Shown one piece after another: positions 32,642-40,165 of a stretch of 64,000 nucleotides of DNA. The position numbers were made by a program, and so were the translations under genes. How positions within the stretch are numbered: position 1 is the first letter of the stretch; each line of letters begins with the position of its first letter. The DNA comes from Virgibacillus halotolerans (lineage in GTDB: Bacteria; Bacillota; Bacilli; Bacillales; Amphibacillaceae). Under the pieces are notes generated by a model. The model had not been told where the DNA came from and ran no database searches. It saw only the letters and a list, made by a program, of their open reading frames with translations. Location of the stretch: positions 91,779 to 155,778 of the forward strand of contig NZ_JAFBEA010000009.1 in NCBI RefSeq assembly GCF_016908515.1, written 5' to 3'.

Positions 32642-33577
32642 ATGAAACAAACATTTGAACCGTTTCCGGAAGCGATGTGGTTGACAGCAGTTCAAGTAGC
32701 GACCGTTTGGACGAATCCGGAATCGGCACGAACGATCGACGTATCTGGAACAGGAAACCCCACTGATATTGATGATTGGATTGCTGGTTTAACCTATGAA
32801 ACAAATCTAGCATTATGTGACGAAAACAGGGTGCAGACGCAACTACTGTATGGGGAACCTGTCTTGATCATAGCAACACAGGGTGACTGGGCGCATGTTG
32901 TTATCCCGAGCCAACCTTCGTCCAAAGACACGCGCGGTTATCCTGGTTGGGTGCCATTGAACCAACTCACAAAGGTGAAAAAGAAAAACTGGATAAGTGA
33001 TACCACTGCAGTCATCATGGATGATAAAGTCTGGTTGGAGAATGAAGTGGGCGAAAGGCAAATGAAACTCAGCTTCATGACACTTTTACCCATTGAAGAA
33101 ATTGTAGGGGACCGTGTACAGGTTAAAACACCGCACGGAAAACGTTACCTGCCACGCAACCAGGTGAATATTTTTCCTAGTAAAATAGGAATGGAACAAG
33201 GAAGTGGCCGGGATATCGTTCAGTCTGCAGCAGCGTTTATTGGTCTTGATTACTTTTGGGGCGGTATGAGTGCATTTGGCTATGATTGTTCTGGTCTTGC
33301 CTATGCAGCATATAAGGCAAATGGTTATAAAATTGCCAGGGACGCAGGAGACCAGGCGACAAAAGGAAAGGCGGTCGCGTATGATCATTTACAGCTAGGT
33401 GACTTACTATTTTTCGCGTATGAAGAAGGAAAAGGCGCACTGCATCATGTCGGCATATACGCAGATGAGGGGAAGATGATTCACGCACCACAGACCGGCA
33501 AAGGTGTGGAGCGGCTCACTATAAAAGGCACAATTTATGAAAAAGAGCGCTGTGCAGTCAGGCGCTATGTTAGTTGA
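32642..33577 (+). CDS. ykfC: Gamma-D-glutamyl-L-diamino acid endopeptidase (YkfC-like)
   Basis: NlpC/P60 cysteine peptidase that releases L-Ala-D-Glu from murein peptides. The 311-residue protein has two bacterial SH3-like domains (about 10-110 and 115-180) and the catalytic domain with Cys216 (YDCSG), His269 (HHVGIY) and His281 (MIHAP). Spacings of 53 and 12 residues match the published YkfC triad. ATG 32642 is chosen over a frame extension that overlaps ykfA. There is no signal peptide, so it acts inside the cell. Confidence 0.92.
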   Translation: MKQTFEPFPEAMWLTAVQVATVWTNPESARTIDVSGTGNPTDIDDWIAGLTYETNLALCDENRVQTQLLYGEPVLIIATQGDWAHVVIPSQPSSKDTRGYPGWVPLNQLTKVKKKNWISDTTAVIMDDKVWLENEVGERQMKLSFMTLLPIEEIVGDRVQVKTPHGKRYLPRNQVNIFPSKIGMEQGSGRDIVQSAAAFIGLDYFWGGMSAFGYDCSGLAYAAYKANGYKIARDAGDQATKGKAVAYDHLQLGDLLFFAYEEGKGALHHVGIYADEGKMIHAPQTGKGVERLTIKGTIYEKERCAVRRYVS

Positions 33578-33695
33578 ACAGAATCAGGAATTTACGGACT
33601 GTTTATCCACACCCTTCAGTTTTTCAAGTTTACTTATACTTAGAGGTGGGGATATTACAGCCCGTTAATGCGTGAGAAACAGAGGAGGCAGGCTA

Positions 33696-34688
33696 ATGAA
33701 TGAAAAAATTTTACAGGTGGAAAATCTGAAAAAGCATTTTACTGTCGAGAAAAAACAAGTCCTCCAGGCCGTTAATGATGTTAGCTTTTATGTGAACAAA
33801 GGGGAAACGTTTGGCCTTGTAGGTGAATCAGGTTGTGGCAAGTCAACCATCGGACGTACGATTATGGGACTCTATGAGAAAACTGCTGGCAATGTAATGT
33901 ATGATGGCAGAAATGTTCATGAATTAACCGACAAGGAAAAATTCGGATTTTATCGGAATATGCAAATGATCTTTCAGGATCCATATGCTTCATTAAACCC
34001 CCGTTCCACGGTCAAGGAGGTTATTTCCGAGCCGATGGAGGTGCACGGGTTATATAAAAGTAAACGCAAACAGCTGGATCGGGTTTACGAGCTTTTAGAG
34101 GAGGTTGGCTTAAATCGCGACCACGCCAATCGTTATCCCCATGAATTCAGCGGGGGACAGCGTCAGCGCATCGGGATTGCCCGTGCACTGGCGTTGGATC
34201 CGGAATTCATTATCGCGGATGAACCGATCTCTGCCCTGGATGTCTCGGTGCAGGCACAGGTTGTTAATCTATTAAAAGACCTACAAATGGAAAAGGACTT
34301 AACCTTTTTATTCATTGCCCATGATTTATCCATGGTGAAGCAAATCTCTGATCGAATTGGCGTGATGTATTTAGGTAATCTGGTTGAGTTGACTGCAAGT
34401 GAGGCGCTTTATGAAAAGCCATTACACCCGTACACAAAAGCATTGCTGTCAGCGATACCGATTCCTGATCCAGATATCGAAGAAAGCCGGGAGCGGATTA
34501 TTTTAGAAGGAGAGCTGCCGAGCCCGATCAACCCACCGTCTGGCTGCGTGTTCCGAACCCGCTGTCCGATGGCAATGGATATCTGCTCGATCGAGAAACC
34601 GCAATGGCAAGAGGTAGAACAAGCTCATTATGTTGCCTGTCACTTATATGATCATACAATAGGCAACAGGGATCCAGTAAACACATAG
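33696..34688 (+). CDS. ykfD: Oligopeptide ABC transporter ATPase (DppF/YkfD)
   Basis: Second ATP-binding subunit for the Dpp permease, 330 residues from the ATG at 33696 (GAGGAGG upstream). Walker A GESGCGKS, signature FSGGQRQRIGIARAL, Walker B FIIADEPISALD, H-loop AHDLSMV. The C-terminal domain has the paired cysteines CVFRTRCPMAMDIC. A 94-nt gap separates it from ykfC. In B. subtilis ykfB (L-Ala-D/L-Glu epimerase) lies between ykfA and ykfC; it is missing here. Confidence 0.92.
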   Translation: MNEKILQVENLKKHFTVEKKQVLQAVNDVSFYVNKGETFGLVGESGCGKSTIGRTIMGLYEKTAGNVMYDGRNVHELTDKEKFGFYRNMQMIFQDPYASLNPRSTVKEVISEPMEVHGLYKSKRKQLDRVYELLEEVGLNRDHANRYPHEFSGGQRQRIGIARALALDPEFIIADEPISALDVSVQAQVVNLLKDLQMEKDLTFLFIAHDLSMVKQISDRIGVMYLGNLVELTASEALYEKPLHPYTKALLSAIPIPDPDIEESRERIILEGELPSPINPPSGCVFRTRCPMAMDICSIEKPQWQEVEQAHYVACHLYDHTIGNRDPVNT

Positions 34689-34693
34689 CATAC

Positions 34694-34738
34694 ATGCCTG
34701 TGGATACGCTGATAATTAGTATCCATGGGCATTTTTTG
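34694..34738 (+). terminator. Terminator of the dpp/ykf operon
   Basis: ATGCCTGTGGATAC (34694-34707) pairs with GTATCCATGGGCAT (34719-34732), followed by TTTTTT. The next 240 nt to spoIID hold no gene that I can see; a SigE-like GTATACATT near 34871 is a weak promoter candidate. Confidence 0.88.
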
Positions 34739-34982
34739 TACGGATAAGAATACTTGAGCTATGTATCGCAGAAGTAAACACCCTCGGTTAAATACGCACG
34801 GCTATCGCTTGACGAATGCTAAGTTTTCCAATGTGTGCGAACTTTTTTGGTCTAATTCTATTGTTTTCTGTATACATTAGTAGTAGGGATGCTAGAGTAA
34901 TAACGATTTAAAACCACATCATGTACTGCTATGAACAGAATATCGTTTTCTTCCCGCATCTCAAATCAAAAGGGGGAAGGCA

Positions 34983-36203
34983 ATGAAAAATCGCAACTAT
35001 TCTAAATGGAATTCAAAAGCCCGCAAGAAGAAGCGTGCCACACTACTCAAACAGATACAGTTGAAGCAAAAGGTAAAAGTGCAAAAAGACAATACAACAA
35101 GCAATCAGACAGCTCCCTTTAAAAAAATAACACCAATCAAACGGAAAAAAATCTATAGAAACACACCACCACCAACCTGGAGAATTCCAACGGTTTTACT
35201 GTTGTCCAGTTTAATTCTATTTATACTGATCATTCCTACGCTGATTGTTGTACCATTCGCAAAGGATAATGAAAAGGGATCGGTGCCGGTGGAAAAACAG
35301 GAAGAACAAACTGCAGATGATACGGCAGCAGAAGCGGGAGCGGAGCAGAATGAATCAACAATATCTGTCGCTGTGATGCGTACGAAATCAGAGACGGTGG
35401 AAGATATTCCGTTAGAGTCTTATGTAGCGGGGGTTGTTTCATCAGAAATGAGCCCGGATTTTGAACCAGAAGCATTGAAAGCACAATCGCTGGCAGCCCG
35501 AACTTACATTGTTGATCATTTACTGCATCAGGATGACGGTCAAGAATCCGATGTAACGGACACAACGCAGCACCAAGTATTTAAAAATGATAACGAACTG
35601 AAAAAACAATGGGGTAGTAAATATGATGAAAATATGAAAAAAGTAAAAGCGGCAGTCACAGCTACAAAGGGCGAAATTCTGACATATAAAGATGCACCTA
35701 TTTTTCCAGCCTTTTTCTCAACGAGTAATGGGTATACTGAGAACTCGGAAGACTATTGGGATGATGAACTTCCCTACTTACGAAGTGTGGAAAGTCCTTG
35801 GGATGAGGATTCACCTAAATTCCTGGATCAACAAACATTTACAATAGACCAAATCAAAGAGAAATTAGCAGTCGATCTACCTAATCAGGAACCACTGGGA
35901 ATTGATGTGACCAGAACAGATAGTCAACGGGTAAAAGAAATAGATCTTGCTGGCAACAAACTATCTGGCAGAGAAGTTCGTGAGAAGCTAGAATTACAAT
36001 CAAGTGATTTTACCATTAAACAAAAAAACGATCATCTGATATTTACAACTAAAGGCTATGGTCACGGGATTGGAATGAGTCAATATGGTGCCAATAGCAT
36101 GGCGAAAGCAGGAAAAACGTATCAGGAGATTGTGAAATATTATTATTCGGATGTTGAAGTCGGTACCGTCACAGACACAGCACCAACCCTCGTCGCCAAA
36201 TGA
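34983..36203 (+). CDS. spoIID: Stage II sporulation protein D, with long basic N-terminus
   Basis: Lytic transglycosylase of the mother-cell engulfment complex (with SpoIIM and SpoIIP). A membrane anchor spans about residues 64-86, and the enzymatic domain starts at about 125. Conserved motifs are LESYVAGVVSSEM (with the catalytic Glu), EALKAQSLAARTYIV, and GYGHGIGMSQYGANSMA. The 406-residue length exceeds the B. subtilis protein (about 343) mainly through a very basic cytoplasmic extension of about 60 residues rich in Lys/Arg. The stop codon lies inside the terminator hairpin. Confidence 0.95.
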   Translation: MKNRNYSKWNSKARKKKRATLLKQIQLKQKVKVQKDNTTSNQTAPFKKITPIKRKKIYRNTPPPTWRIPTVLLLSSLILFILIIPTLIVVPFAKDNEKGSVPVEKQEEQTADDTAAEAGAEQNESTISVAVMRTKSETVEDIPLESYVAGVVSSEMSPDFEPEALKAQSLAARTYIVDHLLHQDDGQESDVTDTTQHQVFKNDNELKKQWGSKYDENMKKVKAAVTATKGEILTYKDAPIFPAFFSTSNGYTENSEDYWDDELPYLRSVESPWDEDSPKFLDQQTFTIDQIKEKLAVDLPNQEPLGIDVTRTDSQRVKEIDLAGNKLSGREVREKLELQSSDFTIKQKNDHLIFTTKGYGHGIGMSQYGANSMAKAGKTYQEIVKYYYSDVEVGTVTDTAPTLVAK

Positions 36204-36217
36204 TGAGGGTTTTTTTG
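36186..36217 (+). terminator. Terminator of spoIID
   Basis: ACCCTCGTC (36186-36194) pairs with GATGAGGGT (36202-36210) with one G-U, then TTTTTTT. The stem includes the spoIID stop codon. Confidence 0.85.
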
Positions 36218-36242
36218 TGAGTGGCGGAGTGGGCCTTTTGGT

Positions 36243-36595
36243 GCGATCGCCGGACCCTGTGTTCCGATCGCTGAACCTGCAGCTGCAAGCGCTGAACCAT
36301 GTCGCGACCGCCGGACCTTCTGCCGTGAGCGCTGAACTATGTGCCGCGATCGCTGAACCCGCAACCGTAATCGCCGGACCCTATGCTGCGACCGCCGAAC
36401 CCGCAGTCGTAAGCGCTGAACCCTGTCGCGATCGCTGAACTATGTGCCCCGATCACCGGACCTGCAGCCGTAATCGCCGGACCCCCTGCTCCGATCGCTG
36501 AACCCGCAGCCGTGAGCGCTGAACCCTGTGCCGCAAACGCTGAACCACATGCCCCGATCGCCGGACCTCTCGTCCAGAGCACTAAACCCACTGCC
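36243..36595. repeat. 21-bp minisatellite between spoIID and spoIIQ
   Basis: About 17 tandem, diverged units, mostly 21 bp (a few 19), built from TCGCYGRACC followed by a variable CYNNGCCGYRA. The array is strongly GC-rich between AT-rich sporulation genes and creates several GCGATCGC-like palindromes. Two open frames cross it (plus 36151-36438, minus 36337-36609), but the 19-bp units shift the frame and no ribosome-binding site is present, so it is judged non-coding. It fills most of the 520-nt gap. Confidence 0.85.
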
Positions 36596-36723
36596 ATTTT
36601 CCTACCCATAATCCCTTAACTTCCCCCATTATTCGAAAAAAACACGCAAATTTAATAAAAACTTTACTTAGAATGTATATATTTCCTTTTTTCTGATCAG
36701 AATGGTTGTTGAGGTGATGATAT

Positions 36724-37701
36724 ATGAATGAGGAAAACAATGGCGCTTCAAAAAATAAATGGAGCCGCATTTTCCGGAAAAAGTGGTTTTTCCCAGCACT
36801 ATATTTAACAATTGCTGCACTTCTATTGTCGGTTGTTGTTTGGTATCAGAACATAGATAACCAAATTCCCGATGCACAGAAGGAGCAGGAAGGTACGGAA
36901 GACTATATCCCGAATCTACATGACGAGGATGATGCAGCATCCGTATTGGATCAACAGGAGGTTATTAAGACACCTGTAACAGAAGCAGATCAGGATCAAG
37001 CAGAAATCGTAACTAAATTTTATGATTACAACGCAGAAAAAGCAGATCAAGAAAATGCATTGGTTCTTTATAACAACCGCTACTATCAAAGCACAGGTGT
37101 CGATATCGCAACCGCTGATGATGATGCATTTGAAGTCACTGCAGCATTAAGTGGTACCGTTGAGGAAGTAAAGGAAGATCCACTTCTTGGGAATGTTGTT
37201 AGTTTAACCCATGAAAATGATGTAATGACGTACTATGCTAGCCTTGGTGAAATTGATGTAAAAGCAGGAGACGAAGTGAAGCAAGGTGATAAATTAGGCA
37301 TAGCCGGGAAAAATCTATTTGGAAAAGACGTTGGAACACATGTCCATTTTCAATTAAGAAAAGATGACGAGGTCGTTAACCCGGAAACATTTTTCAATCA
37401 GCCTGTCAGTAAATTAGATAGTACTGCAGATGAAGATGTCGACGCAGAGGAAAAAGCAGATACAAATGAAAATGCAGATACAAATGAAGACGCAGATACA
37501 AATGAAGATGCTGACAAAGACGAAGATGCCAATATGGACGATGAAGCAGATGAGCCTGGTGATATGGAAGAAGCGCCAATCGATGATCAAGATCAAGGTG
37601 ACGACGAAGGTCAAGATAGTGACCAAGATGAAGACGGCACAGGTAATGAGAATCCTGATCAAGAGGAAGATAGCGTTTCAGAACCATCAGCAAGTGCTTA
37701 A
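36724..37701 (+). CDS. spoIIQ: Stage II sporulation protein SpoIIQ (degenerate M23 peptidase)
   Basis: Forespore membrane protein that pairs with SpoIIIAH across the septum and anchors the engulfment machinery and feeding tube. The order is a cytoplasmic N-terminus, a membrane helix (about 21-40), and an M23/LytM domain (about 110-215). The first metal-ligand motif reads S123-TGV-D127, with Ser replacing the His of active LytM enzymes, as in B. subtilis SpoIIQ. HVH (206-208) is retained. The last 90 residues are an acidic, low-complexity tail with ADTNED repeats encoded by 18-bp units. 325 residues. Confidence 0.92.
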   Translation: MNEENNGASKNKWSRIFRKKWFFPALYLTIAALLLSVVVWYQNIDNQIPDAQKEQEGTEDYIPNLHDEDDAASVLDQQEVIKTPVTEADQDQAEIVTKFYDYNAEKADQENALVLYNNRYYQSTGVDIATADDDAFEVTAALSGTVEEVKEDPLLGNVVSLTHENDVMTYYASLGEIDVKAGDEVKQGDKLGIAGKNLFGKDVGTHVHFQLRKDDEVVNPETFFNQPVSKLDSTADEDVDAEEKADTNENADTNEDADTNEDADKDEDANMDDEADEPGDMEEAPIDDQDQGDDEGQDSDQDEDGTGNENPDQEEDSVSEPSASA

Positions 37702-37715
37702 TGTAAAGTTGGAAG

Positions 37716-37747
37716 AATGCTCTGGTAAAAGTGCCAGAGTATTTTTT
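37716..37747 (+). terminator. Terminator of spoIIQ
   Basis: AATGCTCTGG pairs with CCAGAGTATT (one G-U), followed by TTTTT. Confidence 0.83.
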
Positions 37748-37763
37748 CATGAGAAGCGCGAAA

Positions 37764-37866
37764 TTTGTCGAACGAAAAGGCTACCATTCGCTGAAAATTA
37801 TGTTATTATAGGGAATAATTACAGAAAAAGTAATATTTTGACGAAACATTTAAATGCACCTTTAGA
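37764..37866 (+). promoter_or_regulatory. Spo0A box and candidate promoter for the AimR-like receptor
   Basis: TTTGTCGAA at 37764-37772 is an exact match to the Spo0A box consensus TTTGTCRAA. A sigma-A-like promoter follows: TTGACG (37838-37843), 17-nt spacer, TTTAGA (37861-37866), giving a leader of about 105 nt before the receptor. The box lies 65 nt upstream of the -35, a position compatible with activation or repression. Confidence 0.5.
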
Positions 37867-37979
37867 AAACTTAGCATACGGCAAGCTTTTAAGGACGAGT
37901 ACTTTAGCCTGACTTTATGCAGTATGGGAAGTTTTACACTTTCTATTTGACTAAAATAAACCGGATAGGAGAATTTTCA

Positions 37980-38999
37980 ATGCTCAATCTACTAGACAAT
38001 GTAAATAAGCAAGCATTAACATTGAAGCAATTGATGGAAATATTAAAACAGAAACATAACCATCAGCAAGTGATTGAATTAATGAAAACCTATTGTTTGG
38101 AATTACCTTCCTTATCCCTGATGAAAACAGGTATGGAGTTTTTGTATATAAACGGATTTTATGATGACTTACAGCAGTTGATCGAGAAGAATGAGCAATC
38201 TGACAATCCATCAAATCGGCAATGGGCGGCCATTTACCAACTGATCATCGACCGTAGAATGAACCGCTATTCGCCACACCAATTACTTCAAACGATTAAT
38301 CGAATGAACACCACGGAAACAGAGCTACGATGTTTAATTGAATTTGTAAAAGTGACCGCATATTATGACTTGAATCAATTTAACCAAATCGGCAACTTTT
38401 TGCATAGACAGCAGTTTTTAATGGAGGCAATTGAGGACAGCCTGCTTGTATCCTATTTTAATATTCGGCTTCACCACATCATGCTAACGTATTATTTGAT
38501 CCGCAATGAGCTCATTATGGCTAGAAAACATGCCTTTCGGGTATTAAATCTAACAGACAACCCAAGAACGAAAGCGAGTATTCATATTAAATTGGCGTTA
38601 TCTTATACATTTGATACGTATGAACAAGGAATGTATCATCTGGAAGAAGCATTAAAGATTTCTAGGCAAAATCAGCTTGATCACATTACACATATTATTA
38701 AAAATCATAACATCCCTTTTTTATCGGCACATTTTAACAGAATAGAAGATATAATAACCGATGATAAAAGTGAACAAGCACATATCGAAATGGTCAGGGG
38801 AAATAATCAAAAAGCGATAGAAATACTGAATGAATTACCAATGGACAGCCCATTTCAGCTCTATTATATGGGGAAGGTAAAGCTGGATAGAGATTTACTG
38901 CTCCAGTCTTACAACCTTTTCATCCAAGAAAGAAGTGACTATTTCTTTAGTAGGTTACCACTCTTGGAATTAAAACGGATTGACAATGAATCTATTTGA
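37980..38999 (+). CDS. AimR-family peptide-pheromone receptor lacking the HTH domain
   Basis: TPR-type receptor resembling the arbitrium receptor AimR of SPbeta-group phages. The segment IELMKTYCLELPS matches the AimR ELMKDYCLNL block, and the C-terminus FSRLPLLELKRI matches the AimR ending IRLPLLELQKM. Between them lie helical repeats throughout. Phage AimR has about 70 residues before this YCL block, including a helix-turn-helix; here there are 39. ATG 37980 follows ATAGGAGA; the in-frame ATG at 37917 adds 21 residues without an HTH. 339 residues. The neighbours are spoIIQ and spoIIID, not phage genes. The next gene encodes a short secreted peptide, the aimR-aimP arrangement. DNA binding is therefore doubtful. 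Confidence 0.82.
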   Translation: MLNLLDNVNKQALTLKQLMEILKQKHNHQQVIELMKTYCLELPSLSLMKTGMEFLYINGFYDDLQQLIEKNEQSDNPSNRQWAAIYQLIIDRRMNRYSPHQLLQTINRMNTTETELRCLIEFVKVTAYYDLNQFNQIGNFLHRQQFLMEAIEDSLLVSYFNIRLHHIMLTYYLIRNELIMARKHAFRVLNLTDNPRTKASIHIKLALSYTFDTYEQGMYHLEEALKISRQNQLDHITHIIKNHNIPFLSAHFNRIEDIITDDKSEQAHIEMVRGNNQKAIEILNELPMDSPFQLYYMGKVKLDRDLLLQSYNLFIQERSDYFFSRLPLLELKRIDNESI

Positions 39000-39045
39000 C
39001 CCAACTTTTACTTGTACTGTAAAAAAATAAACGGGAGGAATAAAC

Positions 39046-39165
39046 ATGAAAAAAAATTTGATCGCGTTATTAATAGCAGGTGCGCTTTTATTTTCCGTAA
39101 GCCCTGGCGTGTTTTCAGCAGATTCCCATATTATGAAAGATCCAGATCTTGGTGAACTGGATTAA
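39046..39165 (+). CDS. Short secreted peptide, AimP-like pheromone precursor
   Basis: A 39-codon gene 46 nt after the receptor, with a strong CGGGAGG Shine-Dalgarno. Residues 1-25 form a classical signal peptide: KK at 2-3, hydrophobic core LIALLIAGALLF, and cleavage site FSA before Asp26. The remaining 14 residues, DSHIMKDPDLGELD, would be released outside. This is the design of AimP and Phr precursors, in which a C-terminal penta- to octapeptide is cut out and re-imported by an oligopeptide permease. The tail is acidic, unlike the RGA-ending phage arbitrium peptides. The active peptide is inferred to lie in the last 6-10 residues. Confidence 0.75.
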   Translation: MKKNLIALLIAGALLFSVSPGVFSADSHIMKDPDLGELD

Positions 39166-39198
39166 TTGCTTGAAGTTTTGAAAGTAAATAAAAAAATA

Positions 39199-39338
39199 TT
39201 CACGCATGACATTTATTTTGTATAACAGGAATATAAATGTATGGTACAAGTAAAAGTTGTCTTTTTAATAAAAATGAATAGCAAATATAAAGTGAAAGCA
39301 GCAAATCGGATCTATTCCTGATTGCTGCTTTTATTTTT
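39199..39338 (+). ncRNA. Candidate short transcript downstream of the peptide gene
   Basis: A possible promoter TTCACG (39199-39204), 16-nt spacer, TATAAC (39221-39226) lies 34 nt after the peptide gene, and a terminator ends at 39338. The implied RNA of about 105 nt sits where phages encode aimX. Purely positional; it may simply be the 3' UTR. Confidence 0.2.
39295..39338 (+). terminator. Terminator of the receptor-peptide operon
   Basis: AAAGCAGCAA (39295-39304) pairs with TTGCTGCTTT (39322-39331), extended by GGA/TCC near the loop, then TTATTTTT. From here to spoIIID (about 390 nt) I see only AT-rich sequence without a gene. Confidence 0.83.
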
Positions 39339-39730
39339 GGCAGTAAAGAAAGGCATCTATATTTTCTTTCTGCATACGGCGCTAACATTTCTGCTTGTCC
39401 TTTTTACAAAAGATTTAATTTTAATCATAAACCCACCCGTCCAGTAATAAAATATTACAAACCAAGCAATCAGAAATGTCTGGGGTGAGAGCTTGTGTGA
39501 CTGTTAAAGTAGCGTCGTATGAAACCTTTTCCATACTTTACTTATAAAAACCATCGAAAACCAATTTACATATCGAAAAAAAAGAATGCAACAGCCTGTA
39601 GTCAATAGAAAGTGTACATAGCTACCATCGTTGTTCAGCGGATTCCTTAAGTAAATTAATATGTCACAACAAAATGAACACCTTGTCTCATACCGCACCT
39701 CGGAATAAACAACTTAGGGAGGCGAACGGT

Positions 39731-40012
39731 GTGCACGATTACATCAAAGAAAGAACGATCCGGATAGGAAATTATGTCGTGGAAACGCGAAAGACCGTCC
39801 GAAAGATCGCAAAAGAATTTGGTGTTTCCAAAAGCACAGTCCATAAAGATTTGACAGAGCGATTACCGGAAATAAACCCCGAATTAGCAAACCAGGTCAA
39901 GGAAATTCTTGAGTACCACAAAGCAATTCGTCATCTTCGCGGCGGGGAAGCAACGCGAAAGAAGTACAAAATAGATCCAAAAAAAGAAAGCGAAGTAAAA
40001 CCAGTAGGCTAA
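39731..40012 (+). CDS. spoIIID: Sporulation transcriptional regulator SpoIIID
   Basis: Mother-cell DNA-binding protein that activates and represses SigE-dependent genes. The 93-residue product begins at the GTG at 39731 (GGGAGGCG upstream), giving the conserved N-terminus HDYIKERTIRIGNYVVETRK. The helix-turn-helix is TVRKIAKEFGVSKSTVHKDLTERL, and the basic C-terminal region (LRGGEATRKKYK) contributes to DNA binding. An upstream ATG at 39674 lacks a ribosome-binding site. The spoIIID-mbl order is as in B. subtilis, apart from the inserted EIIC-like gene. Confidence 0.96.
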   Translation: MHDYIKERTIRIGNYVVETRKTVRKIAKEFGVSKSTVHKDLTERLPEINPELANQVKEILEYHKAIRHLRGGEATRKKYKIDPKKESEVKPVG

Positions 40013-40091
40013 CCGCTAAATGAGTCCACAGCATTACAAAGGGGGTGATGCCCGCGAACGAAGCGCAAGCAGACAAGAAGTACTTACAGTG

Positions 40092-40117
40092 AAACCCAGC
40101 TCTTAGGCTGGGTTTAA
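40092..40117. terminator. Hairpin between spoIIID and the EIIC-like gene
   Basis: AAACCCAGC (40092-40100) pairs with GCTGGGTTT (40107-40115). The T-tract is weak on the plus strand; it could serve both convergent genes. Confidence 0.65.
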
Positions 40118-40165
40118 ATATGCATAAGACAGATGCTGTACCATTTGCTAGCCCGATGAATGGAG

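Noticed and set aside
36243..36595. CRISPR-like array
   Set aside because: Units abut with no unique spacers, are diverged, and no cas genes are present.
36151..36609. Overlapping open frames on both strands across the spoIID-spoIIQ gap, one Gly/Ala-rich
   Set aside because: They arise from GC-rich tandem repeats; some units are 19 bp and shift the frame, and neither frame has a ribosome-binding site.
37430..37912. 160-codon frame overlapping the end of spoIIQ
   Set aside because: It is a shadow of the acidic repeat region in another frame and has no start signal.
40048..40092. 14-codon frame (MPANEAQADKKYLQ) after spoIIID with GGGGG upstream
   Set aside because: The Shine-Dalgarno is only about two bases from the ATG, there is no signal peptide or known counterpart, and the stop runs into a hairpin.
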